Shown: positions 47,191 to 56,156, counted from the first letter of the stretch. The stretch is 57,057 nucleotides of DNA from Natrialbaceae archaeon (GCA_003559215.1 PWMF01000180.1:1-57057); one strand, 5' to 3'. Numbers and translations: made by a program. Notes: generated from the sequence alone by a model not told the origin.

Positions 47191-49182
47191 CTACCCCTGC
47201 GCTGGCGACGGGGTACAGAAGCGTACGTCGCCATTATCGTACACGGACGACTGTGTCGTCCGGCAGATACGCTCTTCGGTCGGGTTATCGGCGTACCCCG
47301 GTCCGTCCTCAGCGCTGCTGAAGTAAGTCGCGTCCTCTGACTGGGTCGTTCGGTAGACGACGTAGTCGTGTTCCGCGTAGCTATCCTCGGGAAGGACTAT
47401 CGACGTCGTCGACGGATAAGCCCCCGTTCGCTCGAACACCGTCTGATAGGGATGATCGGTATGAAGCTGTTGGTCCGGACGGATGTCGGATCCTGCGGGG
47501 GACCCGGTCATCTCGCCGATCGTGTCTACCGCCGCGAGTTCGGACTGATCGTAGGCCAGCCGCTCGTGCTGGTCGGAGAACACCGGGTTGTCCGGGTTGC
47601 TTTCGGCGGCAAGCATCATCCCACCCGGGAACAGCAGGACGGTCACCAGCAGGAGAGCGACGACCGGTGCGGGCGAGAGGTTCCGACTGAGCGTCCGCAG
47701 CCCGATCGCGCCGACGATCGCCATCAACGCATAGAGGAAGGCAAACCACCGCGTCGGAACGAAGTTCTGGATTCCGAACATCGGAAGCCCAAGGACGAAC
47801 ACGAGCATGATCCCGCTTCCGAGCACCAGGGTGAACACCGATTGCTCGGCGCGTCGACGATGGACGATGTAGAGACTCCCCACGAGCATGAGACCGAACA
47901 GCACGAGAAAGCCGAGTTCGTTGACGTAGGGGACGATCTGATCGAGCACCGTCGTTCCCGTGTCGGGAACTGCCGCCTCTTCGTCACCCGCTGCGCCCGG
48001 CGATGCGAGTTCGAGGAACCCGGCACTTTCCTCGAGTGTTTCACCGAACCAGCCGAGGACCGTTCCCAGGAACGAGTCGTCGCGGTACGGTGTCAGAGAC
48101 CAGACGAAAATCGCGAGACCGAAGTTGAACACGAGAAGTCCGATCAGGTTGACCGGTTTCTTGGTTCGGAAGATGCTCGTATCGAGTCTGGTGAGCCCCA
48201 GCGGGCCAGTCATAAAGAGGATCTGAGCCAGGAACGCGGCGCCGAGGAGAACCAGTACGATAAACGTCGATATCTGGTGTGTCAAGATCACCGCGACCGA
48301 GAGGAAAACGAGGAACGCGAAATCGCGACTGGTGTACTCGATACGCATCACGCGGATCAGGGCGTACACGATTGCGAGGAAAAAGATGAGTCCCATGCTG
48401 GTCGGGATGAGATGAACTCCCCACATAACGGTGTAGCTGGCGACCGAGAACATTGCGGTCGCAAAGGTCGCCCACCGCGCCGGAACCAAGAGGTTGGCTG
48501 CGGCGTAAACGACTAGAATCGAAAGCGGCATCGCGATCCCTATCGAGAGGTACAACCCCATCCGCAACGAGACGTCGTAGACGAGCGAGGACGCGACGAC
48601 GTACAGGTGGAAAAACGGCGATCCGAAGTGTTTGTCGTAGGAGATCGCTCCGAGCGCCTGTTCCGTGTAGATCGCCTGGGAGAGCTCCGTCATGTGCGTC
48701 CAGACGTCGATCCCGATGTACCCCGGCGTCGCGTACAGCGCGGTAAACCGGAAGACGAACGCAAACAACACGAGCTGGAACAGGAGGATTCCGCGATGGA
48801 AGTCACGGTCGCTCGTGAACAGTATCTGCCCGAACAGTAACGTCCCGACGGCGCTCGAGATCACGAAAAACAGCGGCGTCCGTGCGCCCTGCAGAACCGT
48901 CACGAGGACCATCATCGCCATCCCGACCGTGACGATACTCGGAAGCGCCATCGCCGCCGGCGTCGACAGCGTCGGCAGCGTCCGCTCGCTTTCGTTCTGG
49001 TGGACCGCGAGGAGATACAGCGCACAGCCGAGGCCGACGACGATCGGAATCGTATTGATGTAGATCTGGGAGGCAAAAAACCGCAGCGGGAACAGCAACA
49101 GCGCGACGATCAGGCCGGCGATCGCCGCCGTCGTGTCGAGTCGCAGCGGCCGCACGTTCGACAGCGACATTCTAGATGCCAT
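47191..49182 (-). CDS. Multi-spanning GT-C-like glycosyltransferase or glycan-assembly membrane protein
   Basis: The 663-residue protein (ATG 49182, MASRMSLSNVRPLRLDT) has about 12-14 hydrophobic helices between residues 20 and 520, followed by a polar C-terminal domain of about 130 residues. After helix 5 the loop GYIGIDVWTHMTELSQAIYTE contains the acidic 'D-x-W-T/D-H' motif typical of the first lumenal loop in GT-C enzymes (oligosaccharyltransferase, ArnT-like), and HFGSPFFHLYVV follows. The family is DUF2206-like by general appearance. A role in transferring lipid-linked sugars on the outer face is likely but unproven. The start overlaps the upstream GT4 gene by 11 nt, with a GAGAGG element ahead of it, so the two are translationally coupled. 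Confidence 0.78.
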   Translation of the reverse strand: MASRMSLSNVRPLRLDTTAAIAGLIVALLLFPLRFFASQIYINTIPIVVGLGCALYLLAVHQNESERTLPTLSTPAAMALPSIVTVGMAMMVLVTVLQGARTPLFFVISSAVGTLLFGQILFTSDRDFHRGILLFQLVLFAFVFRFTALYATPGYIGIDVWTHMTELSQAIYTEQALGAISYDKHFGSPFFHLYVVASSLVYDVSLRMGLYLSIGIAMPLSILVVYAAANLLVPARWATFATAMFSVASYTVMWGVHLIPTSMGLIFFLAIVYALIRVMRIEYTSRDFAFLVFLSVAVILTHQISTFIVLVLLGAAFLAQILFMTGPLGLTRLDTSIFRTKKPVNLIGLLVFNFGLAIFVWSLTPYRDDSFLGTVLGWFGETLEESAGFLELASPGAAGDEEAAVPDTGTTVLDQIVPYVNELGFLVLFGLMLVGSLYIVHRRRAEQSVFTLVLGSGIMLVFVLGLPMFGIQNFVPTRWFAFLYALMAIVGAIGLRTLSRNLSPAPVVALLLVTVLLFPGGMMLAAESNPDNPVFSDQHERLAYDQSELAAVDTIGEMTGSPAGSDIRPDQQLHTDHPYQTVFERTGAYPSTTSIVLPEDSYAEHDYVVYRTTQSEDATYFSSAEDGPGYADNPTEERICRTTQSSVYDNGDVRFCTPSPAQG

Positions 49183-50161
49183 GATACGTTTCCTCTCTAT
49201 CGTCCGTTCGTTCGAGGGATAACTCCGTCGCATCGCGTCCCCGGTCCTCGAGGACCTCTCGATAACACTCGACGAGGCGATCACCCATCGACTCGAGGCT
49301 CAATCCGTCGATGGCCTCGCGGGCGTTCGAGCGTCCGGAGCCAGCGAGGACCGATTCGAGTCCCGCCGCGAGCTCGCGGTCGTCGTCGCTGACGACGCAG
49401 TTCTCGAGCCCCCCGATCGTCTCGTCGACGAAGCCGACGTCGGTCGAGACGACGGGAACGTTACAGGCGGCGGCCTCCTTGACTGCCATCGGCCCCGCCT
49501 CCCGCTTCGAGGTCACGAGAAGCAAGTCGCTTGCGTTCATGTAGTAGGGCATCTCCTCGTAAGGAACGCCCTCGATCGTTCGCACCTCGAGATCAGCGTC
49601 GGCACGGTCGGCGACACGCTCGGCCCGTGGATAGTCCTTCTCGCTTCTGTCCGGGTCGTACGGAAACAGTGCGATTCGCTCGTCTTCGTCCCAGCCGACG
49701 CGCTCGCGAGCCTCCTCGCGCGGGATCGGTCTGAACAGTTCCGTATCGATCCCGAACGGAATTTCGACGTGGTCGACGTCGAGTTCGCGCGACATCGCCG
49801 GGCTCGGAACGATCGTCGCGTCGGCAAACCGGGCGCCGTACCGGCTGATCGTCTCGAGCCAGCCCATATCGCTCATCAGATCGGTACCCCAGAGACTCAT
49901 CACCACGGGACGCGTCGGCTGGGCGAGTGCAAACGGCGCGACGAGACCGTAGTGTCCGTGAACGAGGTCGTAGTCGTCCGCCCAGACGTGGGAGAGCACC
50001 TTCGGATGAAACCGAAGGTAGTCGATCGGCGTCCGCGGCGATTCGGCGGTGTAATCGCCCGGAACGCCGACGACGGTACAGTCGATCCCTCGGTTTTCGA
50101 GGACCGAGATCTGCTGTTCGAAGAACGAACGCGTGGTAGTGATGAGGTGGAGTACGTGCAT
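49172..50161 (-). CDS. Glycosyltransferase family 4
   Basis: The 329-residue GT-B enzyme starts MHVLHLITTTRSFFEQQIS and includes YDLVHGHYGLVAPFALAQPTRPVVMSLWGTDLM, the hinge region VEIPFGIDTELFRPIPREEARERVGW, and the donor-site motif LLLVTSKREAGPMAVKEAAACNVPVVSTDVG with the E-x7-E pair. Length and order are those of GT4 (retaining) enzymes. It would add a sugar to the lipid-linked glycan. It overlaps the GT-C-like gene by 11 nt and follows the DUF354 gene after 6 nt, which places it in an operon 51235-47191 of three genes. Confidence 0.92.
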   Translation of the reverse strand: MHVLHLITTTRSFFEQQISVLENRGIDCTVVGVPGDYTAESPRTPIDYLRFHPKVLSHVWADDYDLVHGHYGLVAPFALAQPTRPVVMSLWGTDLMSDMGWLETISRYGARFADATIVPSPAMSRELDVDHVEIPFGIDTELFRPIPREEARERVGWDEDERIALFPYDPDRSEKDYPRAERVADRADADLEVRTIEGVPYEEMPYYMNASDLLLVTSKREAGPMAVKEAAACNVPVVSTDVGFVDETIGGLENCVVSDDDRELAAGLESVLAGSGRSNAREAIDGLSLESMGDRLVECYREVLEDRGRDATELSLERTDDREETYHGI

Positions 50162-50167
50162 ATCGTG

Positions 50168-51235
50168 TCAGTCGGCGTTGGCGGCGACCGTCGATCGGTC
50201 CGGGTCCGTCCTCAGGACGGTCTCGAGCTCCCGGACGATGACGTCGGTGACGTCGACGCGGTCGGCGAGCAATCGATCCCGTCGACGGCGCCAGGTCTCT
50301 TCGTCGCGGTTTTCCACGATCGACACCGCTTTCTCGAGCGAACGAGCGTGACGGTCCTCGTCGTTGAAGTTGAACACGAGTCCGTACTCGTCCTCGAGCT
50401 CTTGCATGTAGCCCAGCGAGAGCGAGTTCACGTAGACTGCCGGCGTGCCGAGCATCGCGGCCTCGGCGGCCATCGTTGCACCCTCGCCGACGAAACAGTC
50501 CGCGTATGCGAGCAGGTCGTGGATCTGATCCGGCGACGTCGTCATCCGGTTGGACTCGAGTTCGTCGGGAAGGGGAACCTCCGAGGTAATCAACACCGTC
50601 GCACCGGCGTCCTCGAGTCGTTCGACGGCCTCTATCGGATCGTTGAACCCGCCCTGCCCCATGTCGTGCGAGGAGTCCCAGCTACTCAACCGCATCACGA
50701 CGAAGGAGTCGTCGGGCTCCAGTCCGGCTTCCTCGAGGACTGTCGGATCGGGGTCGAACCGGTCGGGGTGGAGGTAGGCGAGTTCGTGATAGCCCGGATA
50801 CTCGACCTTCTTCGACCCGATATCGCCGTCGTAACACTCCGGGGTGCAGATGATATCGGCGAACGGGTATGCGAGCATTTTGATCAGCGTCGCGTGTTCG
50901 GTGTCGTAGAAGACGACGCTTTTCGCGCCGACGAGTTTCGCGACGTGGGTCGCGGCGGGGCCGCCGATGGCCGTGATTACGTCCGGTTTGATCTTTCGCG
51001 CTCGGGCCAGCAGCCGCGCCTCGTAGGTCGCCTGTACCCTCGCGAGCGAGAACAGCGAGTCCGACTCGCCGGCCAGGATCTCGTGATCGATCTCGTAGTG
51101 TTCGAGTAGGTCCCTGACGACTTCGTTCTCCCGAGCGAAAACGTAGACGTCGTGTCCGTCCGACTCGAGCTCCGCGATAGCGTGTTTGAAAAAGTGGACG
51201 TGGGCAGGATGCTGAATCGTTACGATTACGCGCAT
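50168..51235 (-). CDS. DUF354 family protein (GT-B-like)
   Basis: The 355-residue protein begins MRVIVTIQHPAHVHFFKHAIAELESDGHDVYVFARE, the DUF354 signature (IQHPAHVHFFK), followed by TAIGGPAATHVAKLVGAKSVVFYDTEHA, PECYDGDIGSKKVEYPGYHELAYLHP and, near the end, VGEGATMAAEAAMLGTPAVYVNSLSLGY, the nucleotide-sugar-binding half of a GT-B fold. DUF354 is related to UDP-GlcNAc 2-epimerase/MurG-like proteins and is common in archaeal glycan loci; the reaction is unknown. It is the first gene of the operon DUF354-GT4-GT-C-like, with 6 nt to the next start. Confidence 0.9.
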   Translation of the reverse strand: MRVIVTIQHPAHVHFFKHAIAELESDGHDVYVFARENEVVRDLLEHYEIDHEILAGESDSLFSLARVQATYEARLLARARKIKPDVITAIGGPAATHVAKLVGAKSVVFYDTEHATLIKMLAYPFADIICTPECYDGDIGSKKVEYPGYHELAYLHPDRFDPDPTVLEEAGLEPDDSFVVMRLSSWDSSHDMGQGGFNDPIEAVERLEDAGATVLITSEVPLPDELESNRMTTSPDQIHDLLAYADCFVGEGATMAAEAAMLGTPAVYVNSLSLGYMQELEDEYGLVFNFNDEDRHARSLEKAVSIVENRDEETWRRRRDRLLADRVDVTDVIVRELETVLRTDPDRSTVAANAD

Positions 51236-51381
51236 CTATCGTCGCACCTCTCCCGTGCTGTTTCTCGAGCCGTCGATCTCCGTCGCCGTCAGACTGACAT
51301 CGGCATTCGTAGCGAACGCGAACTCGAACCTGTGCCTTTCATTCGGTAGCGTCCTGCCTCGGACCGTATGACCGCGATACA

Positions 51382-52755
51382 TTATATTCTCCTGTAGATG
51401 AATCCCTGGCTGATTGCATCGTCGGCCTCGAACGCACCCGGAACGTCGATCAGCGCAGGGTTATCGTCGAGTGCTGTCGCCATGGTTCCGAGGTCGAGGT
51501 CGTCGAACTCCGTGTGCGGAGTCGCCAGCAGAACCCCGTCGAAGCCCGCGAACGACAGCGACTCCTGTACGTCGATTCCGAAGGCCCGGCCAACGGCGTC
51601 ATCGTCCGCGTGTGGATCGTAGCCGACGACGTCGATGTCGAACTGCTGAAGCTGGTCGATCACGTTCGCGACTTTCGAACTCCGAATGTCACCGACGTCC
51701 GGCTTGTACGATAGCCCGAGCACGAGTATTCGACTCTCACAGAGAGTCTTGTGTCCGTCGTTGAGTGCCTTGACCGTGAGATCGGAGATGTGACCGGGCA
51801 TCGACTCGTTGACGTTCCGGCTCGTAAGGATCAGTTCCGGATCGGCGCCGGCCTGCTTCGCTCGGTGCGCGAAAAAGTACGGGTCGACCGGGATGCAGTG
51901 GCCGCCAACCAGCCCGGGCTGGTAGTCGTGGAAGTTCCATTTCGTCCCTGCGGCCTCGAGTACGTCGTGCGTGTCGATGTCCATCTCCTCGAGGGCCATC
52001 GAGAGCTCGTTCATCAGTGCGATGTTGACGTCCCGCTGGACGTTCTCGACGACCTTGCACGCCTCGGCGACCTCGATCGACGGTGCGCGGTGGACGCCAG
52101 CGTCGACGACGGACTCGTACAGCGTCGCTACGTCCTCAAGGACGGTATCATCCTGTCCGCCGACGACCTTGACGACGCTGTCGAGGGAGTGGTCGCCGTC
52201 GCCGGGTGTCGCCCGCTCGGGAGAGTACGCGAGGAAGAAGTCCTCGCCCGCCTCGAGGCCGGACGCCTCCTCGATAACCGGTGCGAACTCCTCGCGCGTG
52301 ACCCCAGGATACACCGTCGACTCGAGGATCACCGTCGTCCCCCGCGTCAGGTGCTCGCCGACGGTTTCGGCGGCGCTCTCGATGAACGCGAGGTTTGGTC
52401 GTTCGTCCTCGACGGGAGTCGGTACCGTGACGAGCACGTAGTCGGCATCGCGCACCGCGGCCGAATCGGTTGTGTAGCTGATGTCTCCGTCGAGGATGGC
52501 TTCATCCGAGAGATCCCCGGTCGTATCGACCCCGTTCCGCAGCGTTTCCACCTTCGATTCGTCGACGTCGAAACCGACGACGCGGTAGTCTGCCTGTGCG
52601 AATCCGACCGCGAGTGGGAGCCCGACGTAGCCGAGCCCGACGACACAGACCGTCGCATCACGAAGCCGGTCGGTCGTCGACCGGGCGAGTCCGTCCGGCT
52701 GATCGCTCTCTGGTCCGTCAGTTCGTCTCTCGGTGTCGCTGAGTGGTGGGGTCAT
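51382..52755 (-). CDS. UDP-sugar 6-dehydrogenase (WecC/TviB-like)
   Basis: The 457-residue enzyme oxidises C6 of a UDP-HexNAc or UDP-hexose with NAD+ to the uronate. The NAD fold VCVVGLGYVGLPLAVGF (36-52) is followed by VTVPTPVE, the substrate region ESTVYPGVTREEF and AYSPERATPGD, the helix VAEACKVVENVQRDVNIALMNE, and the catalytic cysteine in GLVGGHCIPVDPYFF (about Cys285). The 'CIPVDPYFF' and 'YSPERATPGD' forms favour UDP-ManNAc/UDP-GlcNAc dehydrogenases over UDP-glucose dehydrogenase. ATG 52755 was chosen; a GTG at 52842 lies 30 nt downstream of a TATA-like CTATATAGT (about 52869-52876), but the added 29 residues are not family-like. The product would supply an aminouronic acid to the glycan. 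Confidence 0.93.
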   Translation of the reverse strand: MTPPLSDTERRTDGPESDQPDGLARSTTDRLRDATVCVVGLGYVGLPLAVGFAQADYRVVGFDVDESKVETLRNGVDTTGDLSDEAILDGDISYTTDSAAVRDADYVLVTVPTPVEDERPNLAFIESAAETVGEHLTRGTTVILESTVYPGVTREEFAPVIEEASGLEAGEDFFLAYSPERATPGDGDHSLDSVVKVVGGQDDTVLEDVATLYESVVDAGVHRAPSIEVAEACKVVENVQRDVNIALMNELSMALEEMDIDTHDVLEAAGTKWNFHDYQPGLVGGHCIPVDPYFFAHRAKQAGADPELILTSRNVNESMPGHISDLTVKALNDGHKTLCESRILVLGLSYKPDVGDIRSSKVANVIDQLQQFDIDVVGYDPHADDDAVGRAFGIDVQESLSFAGFDGVLLATPHTEFDDLDLGTMATALDDNPALIDVPGAFEADDAISQGFIYRRI

Positions 52756-53097
52756 GGTGGTGTGTCGCGTGCCCGACGCCGCCGACGACGCGCGTCGGAG
52801 TCCTGTGTGCCAGACGCCCTCGAGACGGCTGACACGCCTCACCCGAACACAGACAATATCATCGGTTTACTATATAGCCGATAAACTGCTCCGTCACACG
52901 TCGTTCGGATTTGTCAACAGTGTACCTCCCTCTCAACCCTCACTCAGCCTTGGTTTCGCTTCTCAGGCCCTGTCATCTTATTTCGCTGTTAAGCGAATCT
53001 GTTTGACCGCATAATGAAGTTGGATGTCATATTGTGTGCTAATACGGCCGATGTGAATATGTTCTCTCACGGTCGGTCACACCCGAATCTAGCAATC
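52756..53097. other. Divergent intergenic region between the dehydrogenase and a regulator gene
   Basis: About 340 nt. It contains ACTATATA at about 52869-52876 (probable promoter of the dehydrogenase), an inverted repeat TTCGC-N6-GCGAA at 52982-52997, and GTCATATTG near 53025-53032 that would suit an mRNA starting at about 53059. No gene is recognised in the first 250 nt. Confidence 0.45.
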
Positions 53098-53751
53098 ATG
53101 GAGCCCAGAACGATCGATACCGTATCCGAATCCGTCTCCAGCGACGTACTGGCCACCGTCAGCGAGGTACACACAGCCGCGTTACTCTCGTCGCCCGACG
53201 GCGCAATAGCCCGGGCGGCGGCGGCGTCTCTCGCTGCCAGCATCAGTGTCTCTCATACCGTCCAGTTTCTGGGCGGAACGCCCATCTGGGAGCTCGCACT
53301 GGTCGGTGCCGCGGTGGTGATCATCGGCGTGCTCATCGGCGCTCGCCTTCTCGAGGCGCTCTCGAACCGCGATGTCACGCTCGACCCGATGGCGATGATG
53401 TCTGCCAATGACGACGCCGAACGGGACGAAGAACCGTCGGATGATGAGCCGACGCACACGTACGAAACGTACATTTCGCCGGACACACCGGATGAACTAT
53501 TGAGCGACAGAGGACAGATTATCCGGATACTCGTCGAGAACGACGGTCGAACGTACCAGTATCGCATCGTCGAAGAGACCGGCTGGTCGAAGTCCAAGGT
53601 CAGTCGCCTGCTCTCGGAGATGCACGATCGGGGGGAAATCGGCAAAGTTTCCGTCGGCCGGGAGAACGCAATCGTTCTCGCCGACCACGGGCCCGGCGGT
53701 TCTCCGGAAGCTGACGATCCCTCGGTAACTGTCACGAAGTCTCCGCAGTAG
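53098..53751 (+). CDS. Membrane-tethered winged-helix protein (3)
   Basis: The 217-residue protein (ATG 53098, MEPRTIDTVSESVSSDVLAT) has an N-terminal region of about 60 residues (HTAALLSSPDGAIARAAAASLAAS), one hydrophobic helix (about 62-85, PIWELALVGAAVVIIGVLIGARLL), an acidic linker, and a C-terminal winged helix (about 140-195): LSDRGQIIRILVENDGRTYQYRIVEETGWSKSKVSRLLSEMHDRGEIGKVSVGRENAIVL. The 'TGWSKSKVSRLL..M...GEI' block is the recognition helix of the haloarchaeal membrane wHTH family (DUF7343 type, from memory). It is divergent from the UDP-sugar dehydrogenase, a position suggesting control of it. A start at ATG 53059 (13 residues longer) fits a TATA-like element at about -30. Confidence 0.85.
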   Translation: MEPRTIDTVSESVSSDVLATVSEVHTAALLSSPDGAIARAAAASLAASISVSHTVQFLGGTPIWELALVGAAVVIIGVLIGARLLEALSNRDVTLDPMAMMSANDDAERDEEPSDDEPTHTYETYISPDTPDELLSDRGQIIRILVENDGRTYQYRIVEETGWSKSKVSRLLSEMHDRGEIGKVSVGRENAIVLADHGPGGSPEADDPSVTVTKSPQ

Positions 53752-54290
53752 CCGACCCAAGCCGACGTCGCTGGGTGTCTTCTCTCGCGTTTCAGTGCAG
53801 GAGCGAATCCGCTTTCGTCCGAGCTCTGGCCCGATAGTCGACTCTTAGCGTGCCTGCGGATCGAGTCCCGCTGGCGCTCTTAGTGGTCGAATAAGGACGT
53901 GCCGTGTCTCTGCAACAGAGTGCAGCCGTTCGGCCGACATCGGTATTCGTGCTGTTGTGATTCGTTGGCTACTGTTCTTCGAACTGTTGACTGCGGTCTA
54001 CGGTGCGGTCTCTTTGCACGATAACGTAATATTACTGACGATACGTGAAGAAACCGTGGAACGGGCCGGCTGTTAGTGGTTATCTGATCCATAGTAATGG
54101 GCTATGTCGGTAACGTATCGGGTAACGCCGGGTCAGTGTGCAGGGACAGAAGACCCGGGAGGATTAGATCTATGACATGTTCCAGGACTGCACGCCGTAG
54201 TGGCGTACCGAACCGACGCTCGACCGACCCAACCCGCTCTGTTTGCGGTTTCTCCTCGGTTGCCGAAGCCGACCTGGAGGTGCGCGGCTA
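53752..54290. other. Region without recognised gene upstream of glmS (about 540 nt)
   Basis: No conserved protein or RNA is recognised. A 64-codon frame runs from ATG 54097 and its TAA overlaps the glmS start (TAATG); its product is Arg/Ser-rich and its last ten residues (SVAEADLEVRG) look more protein-like than the rest, so it could be the remnant end of a former upstream gene. A weak tRNA-arm-like sequence near 53855 was rejected. The glmS ribosome-binding site lies at the right end. Confidence 0.5.
54276..54282 (+). promoter_or_regulatory. Shine-Dalgarno sequence of glmS
   Basis: GGAGGTG lies 8 nt ahead of ATG 54291. Such strong Shine-Dalgarno elements are uncommon in this window, where most genes look leaderless, and imply that glmS is translated from a transcript with a leader or as a downstream cistron. 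Confidence 0.7.
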
Positions 54291-56096
54291 ATGTGTGGGA
54301 TCATCGCCCGAATCGGATCCGACGACGCTGCCGACACGCTCCTGACGGGACTCGAGAACCTCGAGTACCGCGGCTACGACTCGGCGGGGATCGCCGTTCA
54401 GAACGGTTCGGGCGTGAAGGTCCACAAGACCTCTGGCGAGGTCTCGGACCTCAAGTCGAAGCTGAACTATCTACCCACCGGTAACGTCGGCATCGGCCAC
54501 ACCCGCTGGAGTACCCACGGTCCGCCGACTGAGGAAAACGCACATCCACACACCGACTCCGCCGGTGATGTCGCCGTCGTCCACAACGGCGTCATCGACA
54601 ACTACGCGGAGCTTCGGGCGGAACTATCGGAGAAGGGACACGTCTTCCAAAGCGATACGGACACCGAAGTCATCCCTCACCTGATCAACGAGTACCGCCA
54701 GGAGCTGCCGACCGAGGCCGCGGTTCGCAAGGCGGTCGAGACGCTCGAGGGAAGCTACGCGATCGCGGCGATCGTCGAGGACGAGGACCGCGTCTACGCG
54801 GCACGAAAGGGATCGCCGCTGGTACTGGGACTCGGTACCGACGACTGGTTCCTCGCCAGCGACGTCCCCGCGTTCCTCGATTACACCGACGAGGTCATCT
54901 ACCTCGAGGACGGTGACGTCGTCGTTCTCGAGCCCGATTCCTACGAGATCACCGACCTCGAGGGTGAGCCGATCCACCGGGAGACCGACACCGTCGACTG
55001 GGATCCCGAGGACGCCGGCAAAGGCGAATTCGACCACTACATGAAAAAGGAGATCCACAGCCAGCCGACCGCCCTCTCGAATACGATCGAGGGTCGCGTC
55101 GAGGACGGTGAGGTCGACCTCGAATCGCTGCCCGCCGGCAGCTTCACCGACGTCGAGGAGGTTCAGTTCGTCGCCTGTGGGACCTCCTACCACGCCGCGC
55201 TGTACGGTGCCCAGTTGCTGAAGGCGTCGGATATCCGCGCGGAAGTGATTCGCGCGAGCGAGTACGACTCCGCCTCGGGTCCCGTCGACGAAGGAACCCT
55301 GACGATTGCAGTCACGCAGAGCGGTGAGACCGCGGACACGCTGCAGGCGGTCCGCAAAGCGGCCGACCGCGGTGCACGAACGCTGGCGGTTACGAACGTC
55401 GTCGGCTCGACGATCGCCCGCGAGAGTGACGACGCGATGTACATTCGTGCCGGTCCCGAGGTCGGCGTCGCCGCGACGAAGACGTTCTCCTCGCAGGCGG
55501 TCTCGCTCGCGTTGGTCAGCCAGCGTATTGCGGCCGACGTCCCTCACGGCGACCAGGTCGACGACGTCGAACCGATGCTCGAGAGCCTCAATGATCTCCC
55601 AGGACAGGTCGAGGAAATCCTCGAGACTACCGACGCCGAGCGGCTGGCGAAGCAGTACATCGACAGCGACGCCTTCTTTTTTATCGGCAACGGGCTCGGT
55701 CATCCGGTCGCGCTCGAGGGCGCCCTGAAGTTCAAGGAAATTACCTACGAGCACGCCGAGGGGTTCGCCTCCGGACAGCTCAAACACGGTCCACTGGCGC
55801 TCGTCACGGAACGGACACCGGTCTTTGCGGTCTGTACCGGCGGCGACGACGGGAAGACGAAGACGAACGCGATCGAGGCACAGACCCGAGGTGCGTCGAT
55901 CGTCGCCGTTTCGCCGGACGACCATCCCATCGTCGACGCGGCCGAAGTCCACATCTCGGTTCCGGACACGCATCCCGTCTGGGCCGGACTGCTCGCGAAC
56001 GTCCAACTGCAGTTGGTCTCGTACTACGCTGCGGATCTGCTCGACCGACCGATCGACAAGCCGCGTAACCTGGCAAAGAGCGTCACGGTCGAGTAG
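54291..56096 (+). CDS. glmS: Glutamine-fructose-6-phosphate aminotransferase (isomerizing)
   Basis: GlmS makes glucosamine-6-phosphate from fructose-6-phosphate and glutamine, the first step to UDP-GlcNAc. The product (601 residues) begins MCGIIARIGSDDAADTLL with the Cys2 (mature Cys1) nucleophile and the glutaminase domain blocks LEYRGYDSAGIAV, GHTRWSTHGPPTEENAHPH and HNGVIDNYAEL (about 1-235). Two SIS sugar-isomerase domains follow: FVACGTSYHAALYGAQLL, VTQSGETADTLQAVRKA and ATKTFSSQAVSLALVSQR, then FFIGNGLGHPVALEGALKFKEITYEHAEGF and the C-terminal PRNLAKSVTVE. The start is set by the Cys2 rule and a Shine-Dalgarno element. It provides amino sugar for the glycan locus; glmM and glmU are not seen here. 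Confidence 0.97.
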   Translation: MCGIIARIGSDDAADTLLTGLENLEYRGYDSAGIAVQNGSGVKVHKTSGEVSDLKSKLNYLPTGNVGIGHTRWSTHGPPTEENAHPHTDSAGDVAVVHNGVIDNYAELRAELSEKGHVFQSDTDTEVIPHLINEYRQELPTEAAVRKAVETLEGSYAIAAIVEDEDRVYAARKGSPLVLGLGTDDWFLASDVPAFLDYTDEVIYLEDGDVVVLEPDSYEITDLEGEPIHRETDTVDWDPEDAGKGEFDHYMKKEIHSQPTALSNTIEGRVEDGEVDLESLPAGSFTDVEEVQFVACGTSYHAALYGAQLLKASDIRAEVIRASEYDSASGPVDEGTLTIAVTQSGETADTLQAVRKAADRGARTLAVTNVVGSTIARESDDAMYIRAGPEVGVAATKTFSSQAVSLALVSQRIAADVPHGDQVDDVEPMLESLNDLPGQVEEILETTDAERLAKQYIDSDAFFFIGNGLGHPVALEGALKFKEITYEHAEGFASGQLKHGPLALVTERTPVFAVCTGGDDGKTKTNAIEAQTRGASIVAVSPDDHPIVDAAEVHISVPDTHPVWAGLLANVQLQLVSYYAADLLDRPIDKPRNLAKSVTVE

Positions 56097-56140
56097 GACG
56101 CGTTCCGCTCGATCGATCCTCTCGCAGTCCCTCGACACGA

Positions 56141-56156
56141 GCTTTTTTATTTATAC
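56141..56156 (+). terminator. T-rich terminator of glmS
   Basis: About 45 nt downstream of the glmS stop the plus strand reads GCTTTTTTATTTATAC. T-rich stretches of this kind terminate transcription in archaea without requiring a hairpin. Confidence 0.55.

Noticed and set aside
53845-53885. A TGCGGATCGAGTCCCGC stretch that looks like a tRNA T-arm and possible att site.
   Set aside because: The loop does not follow TTCRANY and no acceptor or anticodon stem can be drawn around it.
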